DNA of 64,000 bases, taken from UBA11663 sp049616325 (lineage in GTDB: Bacteria; Bacteroidota; Bacteroidia; Flavobacteriales_D; Sanyastnellaceae). Of this stretch, positions 51,071 through 58,944 are shown piece after piece. The stretch lies in contig JBMZHG010000001.1 of NCBI GenBank assembly GCA_049616325.1, forward strand, positions 62,001-126,000. Direction: 5' to 3'. The notes under the pieces are model-generated. The model was not told where the DNA came from and did not search any database. It saw only the letters and a program-made list of their open reading frames with translations. Each line of letters begins with the position of its first letter. Position 1 is the stretch's first letter. A program made the translations under genes and the position numbers.

Positions 51071-53269
51071 TCAGTGCGCGACCTCGCAGAGGAATTTGAT
51101 CCGAGCCAAGCGCAGCTCTTCCTCCGAATACGCGTCGTCGAATTCTTCGCGAGCCGCATTCAAACTCTCGTCTTCCGACTCGCGGAAAAAATCGAAGAGT
51201 TCTTCGAGGCATTCGTCGTCCAACGACTCCTCCAAAATGTGGTCCAAACTGACCTTGGTTCCCGCACCCACGATGGCCTCAATCTCCTCGAGAACTTTTT
51301 CTCGTTGGCCGTGGATGCCGGCGGCGATGTCGTCCAGCCCCATCTTCCGGTCGAGCAGTTGAATGATGGTGACTTTGTTGCTCGACTTGGAGCCGCTGCT
51401 TCGGACCAAAAGCGAATCGTCCCGCTCGATGCCCTCCTCGTCAACGTACTGCGCAATGAGCTTGGTGAAGGGCGCCCCAAACTTGGCCGCCTTGCCTGAC
51501 CCAACGCCCGTGATTCGAAGCAATTCGTCAGGCGTGATCGGGTAATGCGTCGCCATCTCGTCCAGGCTGATGTCCTGGAAGATGACGTACGGGGGCAGAC
51601 CTTTTTCAGAACTGACCTTTTTGCGAAGCTCAGTGAGCATGCCACGGAGCTTGGGATCTAGAGCGCCGCCGCTGTCGCCGTGCGTTTGGGCGAGCGAATC
51701 ACCCGAATCCACGTCGCTGAAGTCCCGCTGGTCAGCGAGCAAGATCGGTTGAGGTGACGAAATGAAGTCCATGCCCTGCTTGGTCAAGTGAATCACGCCG
51801 TATTTCTCGACTTCCTTTTCGAGGTAGTTGAGGACGACCGTTTGGCGGACGATGCCCTGCCAAAACTCGATGTCGTGCTCCTTCCCGCGGCCCCAAAACG
51901 AGCTCCCCACGACGCCGTAGTCGGCCATTTGGCGGTTCTCTGTCGCAGTCAAAAGCGACGTGTAGAAGCCCATGCGGTGCTTGTTCTTGTGTTCCAAGAC
52001 GGCACTCAACAGCAAGTGCACTTCCTCCTGCCGGTCGGCCAAGGTGGGTGGGTTCTGGCTGTTGTCGCAATTCATGGCGCCTGGTCCGTTGACCTCGTCA
52101 AAATCCTCCCCGAAGTAGTGCAGCAAAAACTTCCGCCGGCTGGTGGCTGTCTCGGCGTATGCCATCACTTCTTGAAGAAGTTGCATGCCCACTTCCTGTT
52201 CCGCAATGGGCTTGCCTTGCAGGAATTTTTCAAGCTTGTCAATGTCCTTGTGGCTGTAGAACGCGATGCAGTGTCCTTCGCCTCCATCGCGGCCCGCGCG
52301 GCCCGTTTCCTGGTAGTAGCTCTCCAAGGATTTGGGCATGTCGTAATGAATGACAAACCGAACGTCCGGCTTGTCGATTCCCATCCCAAACGCGATGGTC
52401 GCCACAATGACGTCCACGTCTTGCATCAAGAACTGGTCCTGGATGCTGCTGCGCTGGTTGCTGTCCATCCCGGCGTGGTACGCCAAGGCCTTGACGCCGT
52501 TGACTCGCAACGTGTCGGCGATTTGCTCCACTTTCTTCCGGCTCAAACAATACACAATGCCGCTCTTGCCCGCATTCTGAAGGCAATGACGCACGATTTG
52601 TTTCAGCGCCTCTTTCTTGGGACGAATCTCGTAGAACAAGTTGTCCCGGTTGAAGGACGCCTTGAGCACCACCGCATCCACCATGTCCAAATTCTTCTGG
52701 ATGTCCTGCTGGACCTTGGGGGTGGCCGTGGCGGTCAACGCCATGATGGGCACGTCGGCAATGCCCTTGATGATGGGCTTGATTCGGCGGTATTCCGGGC
52801 GGAAGTCGTGACCCCACTCTGAAATGCAATGCGCTTCGTCCACCGCCACAAAGCTGATTCGAACCGACTTCAAAAACTCGATGTTCTCGGCCTTGGTCAA
52901 ACTCTCCGGCGCCACATACAACAACTTGGTGTGGCCCTCTGCGACGTCCAATTTGACCCGCTCAGCCTCCGCTCTCGCAAGGGATGAGTTCAAGAAATGC
53001 GCCACACGCTTGTCCTCGTGGTGGCCGCGAATGGCATCCACTTGGTTCTTCATCAAGGCAATGAGAGGGCTTATGACAAGCGCCACCCCGTCGATCATGA
53101 GGGCCGGGAGTTGATAGCACATCGACTTGCCTCCGCCGGTGGGCATGATCACAAACGTGTCACGACCGTCGAGGACGCTTTGGATGGCCTTTTCTTGCTC
53201 ACCCTTGAATTCGTCGAATCCAAAAAACACTTTCAGCGCCTCTTGTGGCGCCAACTCAACCAGGCTCAT
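51071..53269 (-). CDS. recQ: ATP-dependent DNA helicase RecQ
   Basis: The 732-residue helicase has motif 0/I (FRGFDEF is FFGFDEFKGEQ; Walker A TGGGKSMCYQLPAL), II (VDEAHCISEWGHDFR), III (ALTATATPKV), V/VI (ATIAFGMGIDKPDVR, YYQETGRAGRDGG), an RQC domain and an HRDC domain (GLPPYVIFQDISLDEMATH). The zinc-binding RQC Cys residues appear reduced: AMNCDNSQN is the only obvious one. It unwinds recombination and replication intermediates. It diverges from kdsD over 46 bases. Confidence 0.96.
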   Translation of the reverse strand: MSLVELAPQEALKVFFGFDEFKGEQEKAIQSVLDGRDTFVIMPTGGGKSMCYQLPALMIDGVALVISPLIALMKNQVDAIRGHHEDKRVAHFLNSSLARAEAERVKLDVAEGHTKLLYVAPESLTKAENIEFLKSVRISFVAVDEAHCISEWGHDFRPEYRRIKPIIKGIADVPIMALTATATPKVQQDIQKNLDMVDAVVLKASFNRDNLFYEIRPKKEALKQIVRHCLQNAGKSGIVYCLSRKKVEQIADTLRVNGVKALAYHAGMDSNQRSSIQDQFLMQDVDVIVATIAFGMGIDKPDVRFVIHYDMPKSLESYYQETGRAGRDGGEGHCIAFYSHKDIDKLEKFLQGKPIAEQEVGMQLLQEVMAYAETATSRRKFLLHYFGEDFDEVNGPGAMNCDNSQNPPTLADRQEEVHLLLSAVLEHKNKHRMGFYTSLLTATENRQMADYGVVGSSFWGRGKEHDIEFWQGIVRQTVVLNYLEKEVEKYGVIHLTKQGMDFISSPQPILLADQRDFSDVDSGDSLAQTHGDSGGALDPKLRGMLTELRKKVSSEKGLPPYVIFQDISLDEMATHYPITPDELLRITGVGSGKAAKFGAPFTKLIAQYVDEEGIERDDSLLVRSSGSKSSNKVTIIQLLDRKMGLDDIAAGIHGQREKVLEEIEAIVGAGTKVSLDHILEESLDDECLEELFDFFRESEDESLNAAREEFDDAYSEEELRLARIKFLCEVAH

Positions 53270-53315
53270 TGGTAGGCATTAGCTTTGCTCTTATAAATAT
53301 ACGTAAAACTGCCAC

Positions 53316-54317
53316 GTGAACAACCCCTCTTTTTCCAAAACGAACTCAGTGCGTTCCCAAGCGGATCTGGAAGTTGGCAAACGCACGTTGACGTTGGCCT
53401 CACGAGCCCTTTCCGCGGCGTCGAGAGCCCTCGGAGCGCCGTTTGTGCAAGCCGTTGAGGTTCTGGCGAATGCGACCGGCAAGGTCGTCGTGACGGGCGT
53501 GGGAAAAAGCGCTCACGTGGCGGCCAAGGTGGCGGCCACCTTGAATTCCACGGGAACGAAGTCCATGTTCCTGCACGCAGGGGAAGCCTTGCACGGCGAC
53601 GTGGGAGCCGTGGAGCCCGGCGACGTGGTGGTTTGCCTTTCCAAAAGCGGAACCAGCGACGAGGTGGTCGGCCTGCTGCCCACCCTTCGGAGCCGAGGGT
53701 GCGCGTTGATCGCCCTCACTGCAAGAGCCGAGTCGCCGCTTGGAAAGGCCGCCACGGTGATCCTTGACGTGGCCGTGGAAGAGGAGGCGTGCCGGTTTGA
53801 TTTGGCGCCCACCACGAGCACCTCGCTGCAGCTTGCTTTGGGCGACGCCCTCGCGCTTGCACTGATGGAACGCTCGGGATTTCAGCCGGACGACTTTGCC
53901 AAGAATCACCCGGCGGGTGCGCTTGGGAAAAAGCTGACGTGGACCTTGAATGAGCTCGTGGACCCGGACCGACGGCCGGCGGTGGCGTGGGACGCGGACA
54001 TGTCGACCGTGCTGCAGGCCATGTCGGAGGGCCGGTACGGTGCCACGGTGGTTTATGCCCAAGGAACAGATTCGGAAGTCGCGGGGATCGTGACCGACGG
54101 AGACCTGCGCCGCGCATGGGCTGCCGGGAACGTGGCGGAGAAGCGCGCGGGGGATTTGGCCTCGCTTTCGCCCCAAACCCTCGACGCAAGCACCTTGGCA
54201 ACGGAGGCCGCTCAACGCATGCAGCAACAGAGCATCAGCCAGGTGGTCGTGGTGCGGGACGGGAAATACCTCGGGATGGTGCACGTTCACGATTGCCTGC
54301 GCGAGGGGTTGGTTTAA
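53316..54317 (+). CDS. kdsD: Arabinose-5-phosphate isomerase (KpsF/GutQ family)
   Basis: The 333-residue enzyme converts ribulose 5-phosphate to arabinose 5-phosphate, the first step of Kdo synthesis for lipopolysaccharide. An SIS domain (VVVTGVGKSAHVAAKVA, CLSKSGTSDEV, TSTSLQLALGDALALAL with the catalytic His region FAKNHPAGALG) is followed by a CBS pair (MSEGRYGATVVY, GIVTDGDLRRAW, VVVVRDGKYLGMVHVHD). The start is GTG 53316. It heads the rightward cluster kdsD-tatC-DUF5686-lptB. Confidence 0.93.
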   Translation: MNNPSFSKTNSVRSQADLEVGKRTLTLASRALSAASRALGAPFVQAVEVLANATGKVVVTGVGKSAHVAAKVAATLNSTGTKSMFLHAGEALHGDVGAVEPGDVVVCLSKSGTSDEVVGLLPTLRSRGCALIALTARAESPLGKAATVILDVAVEEEACRFDLAPTTSTSLQLALGDALALALMERSGFQPDDFAKNHPAGALGKKLTWTLNELVDPDRRPAVAWDADMSTVLQAMSEGRYGATVVYAQGTDSEVAGIVTDGDLRRAWAAGNVAEKRAGDLASLSPQTLDASTLATEAAQRMQQQSISQVVVVRDGKYLGMVHVHDCLREGLV

Positions 54318-54322
54318 CTTCG
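54315..54322 (+). promoter_or_regulatory. Candidate -7 box (TAACTTCG) before tatC
   Basis: TAACTTCG overlaps the kdsD stop codon (TAA 54315-54317) and ends four bases before the tatC ATG. This is one of the boxes that would give a leaderless message. Confidence 0.3.
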
Positions 54323-54326
54323 CGTC

Positions 54327-55139
54327 ATGCCCATGGACCAGGCCCACGAAGAAGCCCAAATGGGGTTTCTCGACCACCTCGAAGAACTCCGACGGCGGCT
54401 GTTTGTCTCGGCCTTGGCTGTTTTTTCCGGAGGAATCGTTCTGTTTGTCATGAAGGACTGGGTGTTTGACGTGGTGCTCTTCGGACCGCGCAACCCGGAG
54501 TTCATCAGCTACCGGGCGTGGTGCGCGTTGTCTCACGCCATCGGGTCGGGTGACGCGCTGTGCGTCGAGCAGATCTCCTACGAATTGATTAACACGACCA
54601 TGCTCGGGAACTTTTCCGCGCACATCGTGGTCAGTTTGGTGGGCGGTGTCATCCTGGCGTTTCCCGTGTTGATTCACCAAGTCTGGGCGTTCGTGAGGCC
54701 GGCCTTGAAGTCTGCGGAGCGCCAAGCGGCTCGCGGAGCGGGGTTCGCCTCGTCGGTGCTGTTCCTGGCTGGCGTGGCATTCGGGTACTACCTCATCGCC
54801 CCCTTGAGCCTTCAATTCCTCGGCAACTACGACTTGGGCGACGTCGCCTCGCGAATCGCGGTGATGAGCTACGTCAAAACCGTGGCGAGCATCACACTTG
54901 CCGCCGGATTGGTCTTCCAGCTTCCCGTGCTCGTGTATTTCCTGAGCAAAGCAGGGCTGGTGACCGCGCCCATGTTGAAGTCGTACCGCCGCCACGCGTT
55001 GGTGGCGATTTTGGCCCTTTCTGCGGTCATCACGCCGCCTGACGTCACCAGCCAAATCTTGGTCTCCCTCCCCGTTTTGTTCCTCTACGAAATGGGCATT
55101 TGGATTGCCCGTCGTCAAGACAAACGCCGAGCCCGTTGA
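54327..55139 (+). CDS. tatC: Sec-independent protein translocase TatC
   Basis: The 270-residue integral membrane protein is the twin-arginine signal receptor. GFLDHLEELRRRLF is the conserved N-terminal motif and six hydrophobic helices follow, with SAVITPPDVTSQILVSLPVLFLYE in the last part. A ~25-residue longer periplasmic loop (CALSHAIGSGDALCVEQ) contains two Cys, as in many Bacteroidota TatC. No tatA or tatB is in the window. It overlaps the next gene at TGATG. Confidence 0.95.
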   Translation: MPMDQAHEEAQMGFLDHLEELRRRLFVSALAVFSGGIVLFVMKDWVFDVVLFGPRNPEFISYRAWCALSHAIGSGDALCVEQISYELINTTMLGNFSAHIVVSLVGGVILAFPVLIHQVWAFVRPALKSAERQAARGAGFASSVLFLAGVAFGYYLIAPLSLQFLGNYDLGDVASRIAVMSYVKTVASITLAAGLVFQLPVLVYFLSKAGLVTAPMLKSYRRHALVAILALSAVITPPDVTSQILVSLPVLFLYEMGIWIARRQDKRRAR

Positions 55140-57571
55140 TGCGCGTTTTCCTTTTCTGCTTGGCGTTGGCTTCTTGGGGTGTCGTTGCGGCCCAGACCTC
55201 CATCTCCGGCCGCGTTTTTGACGGCGAATCGGGGATCACCTTGCCCTTCGTCAACGTCAGCTTTGCGGGCACCAACCTCGGCACCATGACGGACTTGGAG
55301 GGGCGATACGCGCTGGATGCCGGGGACGAGCGCGTCACACGTGCCGTGTTTTCAACCCTGGGTTACCAGGCCCAAAGCATTCCCCTGCAGCGCGGGGTTC
55401 CTCAGGTCATCAACGTGGCCCTCGAAGCGCGAAGCGTGGACCTCGAGGCAGCGGTGGTCCGTCCCGACAAGAAGGCCGTGAATCCCGCCAAACCGCTGAT
55501 GCAGCGCGTGGCCGAGGCCAAGCCCACCAACGACCCCGGTCGCATCCCCGCCCTGAAGCACGACTTCTACGACGTCCAAGAAGTGGCGATTAACGACTAC
55601 CCCGAACGGTGGCCCGAGCGCAGGTTTTGGGGTCCGTTTGCGTGGGTGTGGGACCACCTCGACTCGTCCCAAAGCCGCGTCTCCCTCCCCTTGTTTGTCA
55701 CGGAAGTGGCGGGTACGCTTCGCACCGAAGGGCGGCGGCGAGAAAAGCGCATCGAGGCCGCGCGCGCCACGTGGATGAAAAACGGGGAGAACACGTCCAG
55801 CGTGCAATCCGAGTTTTTGGACATCAACCTCTACGAGAACCAAATGCTGTTGCTCGACCGCGCGTTCACCAGCCCGCTTCACGACCGTGGCAACGTGCAC
55901 TACCGCTACTACATTCTCGACACTCTTGACCACGGAAATCGCCCTTGTTTCCACCTTGCCTTTGTTCCGCGGCGGCGCGGTGAGCTGACGTTTGAAGGAG
56001 AGATGTGGATCGACACCCTTACCCTCGGCCTTCGTCACGTAGAGGCCAAAATCAGCGAAGGAGCCAACGTCAACTTCGTTCGGAATTATTCCTGGGCACA
56101 GACCTACGAATTGCACGATGGACGGTGGGTGCTCGGGCGCGAGGAGAACCTTGCCGACGTCAGTTTGCGCGAGGGAGGCATGGGCATCTACAGCCACCAA
56201 ACCGTGGTGCATTCGAATTTTGACCTGGCCGACTCTTGGCCCGATTCGTCGTGGTCGAGCCCGCGTGACATCAGTTTTGCTAAAGGCTCCAACGATGTGC
56301 TTGAACAGGAATGGAAGTCGCTGCGCGCGGAGCCCTTGACTCCACGCGCTTCGCGCACGTACTGGATGGTGGACACCGTCCAAAGCATGCGGCAGTACAA
56401 GTTCCTCGAAGGGTTTTTGATGCTGGCCGGGACAGGCTACGTGGTCAAAGGGCCTGTGGAGTTTGGCCCTTATTTCCGGGCGTACAGCCGAAACTTCGTA
56501 GAAGGGGAGCGCTTCAGTTTGGGAGTCCAAACGAGCAACGACTTCTCCCGAAAGGTTTGGCTGCGCACGTTTGCCGCGTACGGGACCCTCGACCGGCGCT
56601 GGAAATACGGCGCTTCTGCCGAATGGGTCCTGCGCAAATCCCCGCGCACCGAAATCTTCGCGGAGCACACCCGCGACATCGACCAACTGGGCATGATGGG
56701 GTTCTTTGACCAAGGCAACGGACTGAACAGCGCACTTCAACTCAACGACCAAACGCGCCTGAGCGAAATAACCCGCACCGAAATCAGCATGCTGCACGAA
56801 TTCGGTTCAGGATGGGGGCAGTCGGTCGAATTTCGCCACCGAAGCGTGGCCCCTCGGGGCGAAGTGCTGTTCGTTCGGGAAAGCGACACCACCGGCACTT
56901 CGCCGCTTGTCACGGCCGAACTCACGTTGCAAACGCGCTACGCCCGGAACGAGAAATTCGTGTCTGGCGCCTTCGAACGAATCAGCCTCGGATCCAAATG
57001 GCCGGTGCTGACCGGCACCGTCACCTTGGGGTTGCCGAGGGTTGTAGGCAGCGAATTCACTTACCAGCGCTGGACCTTGGACGCAGAAGGGACCCGACGC
57101 CTCGGACCCCTGGGCCGGATTGATTGGTGGGGGCAAGCCGGCTTGTACACGGGCCGCGCTCCGGTAGTGCTTACGGAACTTCAGCCCGCCAACGAAACCT
57201 CGTTGAGCATCAACGGGGCCTTCAACTTGCTGCGCTTCATGGAATTTGCCAGCGACCGGTGGACGCGGGGTTCGTTGGAATGGCACGGCGAGGGCGTCGT
57301 GCTCGGCCGACTTCCGATTGTGAAGCGTCTGCACCTCCGCGAAGTGGTCGGCATTAAGGGGGTGCACAGTTCGTGGGACAGCCGCCACGAATCCATTACG
57401 GCCATGCCTTCCACCACTTCGGGGCTGAACGGGTGGTACGCCGAAGGTGTAGTTGGAATCGAAAACATCTTTCGCGTCCTCCGCGTGGACGTTCACCTTC
57501 GCTTGACGGAAACTCAGCTAGGCATGCGTGAAGCCTGGGGCGTGCGCGTGGGCGTCGGAGTGGAACTTTGA
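55139..57571 (+). CDS. DUF5686 outer-membrane protein with CarboxypepD-regulatory-like domain
   Basis: The 810-residue protein starts at ATG 55139 (MRVFLFCLALASWGVVAAQ, signal peptide). Residues 20-105 are a carboxypeptidase-regulatory-like (CNA-B-like) domain (ISGRVFDGESGITLPFVNV, GTNLGTMTDLEGRY). The rest matches DUF5686: PERWPERRFWGPFAWVWDHL, LAFVPRRRGELTFEGEMWID, and a C-terminal beta-barrel. No TonB plug domain is visible. Bacteroidota homologues are common and sit in the outer membrane, but their role is unknown. It lies between tatC and lptB. Confidence 0.88.
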   Translation: MRVFLFCLALASWGVVAAQTSISGRVFDGESGITLPFVNVSFAGTNLGTMTDLEGRYALDAGDERVTRAVFSTLGYQAQSIPLQRGVPQVINVALEARSVDLEAAVVRPDKKAVNPAKPLMQRVAEAKPTNDPGRIPALKHDFYDVQEVAINDYPERWPERRFWGPFAWVWDHLDSSQSRVSLPLFVTEVAGTLRTEGRRREKRIEAARATWMKNGENTSSVQSEFLDINLYENQMLLLDRAFTSPLHDRGNVHYRYYILDTLDHGNRPCFHLAFVPRRRGELTFEGEMWIDTLTLGLRHVEAKISEGANVNFVRNYSWAQTYELHDGRWVLGREENLADVSLREGGMGIYSHQTVVHSNFDLADSWPDSSWSSPRDISFAKGSNDVLEQEWKSLRAEPLTPRASRTYWMVDTVQSMRQYKFLEGFLMLAGTGYVVKGPVEFGPYFRAYSRNFVEGERFSLGVQTSNDFSRKVWLRTFAAYGTLDRRWKYGASAEWVLRKSPRTEIFAEHTRDIDQLGMMGFFDQGNGLNSALQLNDQTRLSEITRTEISMLHEFGSGWGQSVEFRHRSVAPRGEVLFVRESDTTGTSPLVTAELTLQTRYARNEKFVSGAFERISLGSKWPVLTGTVTLGLPRVVGSEFTYQRWTLDAEGTRRLGPLGRIDWWGQAGLYTGRAPVVLTELQPANETSLSINGAFNLLRFMEFASDRWTRGSLEWHGEGVVLGRLPIVKRLHLREVVGIKGVHSSWDSRHESITAMPSTTSGLNGWYAEGVVGIENIFRVLRVDVHLRLTETQLGMREAWGVRVGVGVEL

Positions 57572-57585
57572 CCGAACTTGCGCCC

Positions 57586-58329
57586 ATGTCCGCGGACCTC
57601 GTCGCCACCAACCTTATCAAAACCTACGGCAAACGTACCGTGGTGGACCACGTTTCGTTTCGCGTGGCCCCAGGTGAAGTCGTGGGGTTGCTGGGACCCA
57701 ACGGCGCCGGAAAGACCACGAGCTTCTACGCGGTAGTGGGGTTGGTGAAACCGGACGGTGGGCAAGTTCATCTCGGCAAGGACGAGATCACCTCCGACCC
57801 CATGTACCTCCGGGCCCAAAAGGGCATTGGCTACCTCCCCCAAGAACCGAGCGTGTTCCGCAAACTCAGCGTGGAGGACAACGTGGCAGCCATCCTGGAA
57901 CTGCAAGGACTCCGCAAAGACGAAGCATCAACGCGCCTCGAGGCGCTGCTGGACGAATTCAACTTGCAGGCCGTTCGCAAAAGCCCTGGCGACGTCCTCT
58001 CTGGGGGCGAACGTCGACGAACAGAGATCGCCCGCGCCTTGGCCTCCAACCCTGCCTTCATCCTGTTGGACGAGCCGTTTGCCGGCGTCGACCCCATCGC
58101 TGTGGAGGACATTCAGCGCATCGTCGACCAACTCCGGCGAAAGGGAATCGGCGTGCTCATCACGGACCACAACGTGCAAGAAACGCTGCACATCACGGAC
58201 CGGGCCTACCTCCTGTTCGAAGGCAAAATCTTGAAGGAAGGAACGGCGGAAGAGCTCGCCGAGGATGAAACCGTTCGTCGCGTGTACTTGGGCCAAAACT
58301 TCACGCTCCGCCCACGCCCCGAGCTTTGA
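57586..58329 (+). CDS. lptB: LPS export ABC transporter ATP-binding protein LptB
   Basis: The 247-residue ATPase powers extraction of lipopolysaccharide from the inner membrane. Walker A is LLGPNGAGKTTSF, Q-loop YLPQEPSVFRKLSVEDN, signature LSGGERRRTEIARAL, Walker B ILLDEPFAGVDP and H-loop LITDHNVQETL, with the LptB-specific TYGKRTVVDHVSF start. ATG 57586 is chosen; TTG 57568 is an upstream alternative. It ends inside ribE on the opposite strand by 29 bases. Partner lptC is about 31 kb away. Confidence 0.95.
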   Translation: MSADLVATNLIKTYGKRTVVDHVSFRVAPGEVVGLLGPNGAGKTTSFYAVVGLVKPDGGQVHLGKDEITSDPMYLRAQKGIGYLPQEPSVFRKLSVEDNVAAILELQGLRKDEASTRLEALLDEFNLQAVRKSPGDVLSGGERRRTEIARALASNPAFILLDEPFAGVDPIAVEDIQRIVDQLRRKGIGVLITDHNVQETLHITDRAYLLFEGKILKEGTAEELAEDETVRRVYLGQNFTLRPRPEL

Positions 58330-58915
58330 GCTGGGCATCCAACAAGCGCGCCACGTATTTCCCCATCACGTCGAACTCCAAATTCATGGGTGCGCCCACC
58401 GGCGTGCGATGAAGGTTGGTGTGTTCCCACGTGTAGGGAATGATGGCCACCGAGAAGCGTCCAGGTCCGCTGTCCACGACCGTCAAACTGATGCCGCTCA
58501 AAGCAATGCTTCCCTTGGGAACGGTCATCCATTCTGGCCCGATTGGATGTTCCACAGTCAGCACCCAGCTCCCGTCGCGCTCGTCCACGGACGCCAAACT
58601 CCCTGTCGTGTCGACGTGACCTTGCACGACATGACCGTCAATGCGGTCCCCCACCACGGCACACCGTTCGAGGTTGAACACGTGTCCGATTTGGCAAGAC
58701 TCGAGGTGCGTTTTGGCCAAGGTTTCTTCAATGGCCGTGACGGTGTACACGTCCTCATTCAGTGCCACCACGGTAAGGCACACTCCGTCGTGGGCCACGC
58801 TTTGGTCGACTTGAAGCTCAGGAGTGAACGGCGCACGCACGTCCAGGTGCACGTTGGTGCCTTCGCGACGAACACCCACCAATTCTCCTTGCGCTTCGAT
58901 GATTCCTGTGAACAT
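58301..58915 (-). CDS. ribE: Riboflavin synthase alpha chain
   Basis: The 204-residue enzyme dismutates 6,7-dimethyl-8-ribityllumazine to riboflavin. It begins with the signature MFTGIIEAQGELV and has two lumazine-binding repeats; repeat 1 carries AHDGVCLTVVAL and repeat 2 GSIALSGISLTVV. GHVVQGHVDTTGSL is the linker between them. Length is normal. It converges on lptB with a 29-base overlap. The T9SS cargo gene lies directly upstream on the same strand by 29 bases. Confidence 0.96.
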   Translation of the reverse strand: MFTGIIEAQGELVGVRREGTNVHLDVRAPFTPELQVDQSVAHDGVCLTVVALNEDVYTVTAIEETLAKTHLESCQIGHVFNLERCAVVGDRIDGHVVQGHVDTTGSLASVDERDGSWVLTVEHPIGPEWMTVPKGSIALSGISLTVVDSGPGRFSVAIIPYTWEHTNLHRTPVGAPMNLEFDVMGKYVARLLDAQLKARGVGGA

Positions 58916-58944
58916 GGGTCAAACTTACGGCTTGTGCTCGGGGC

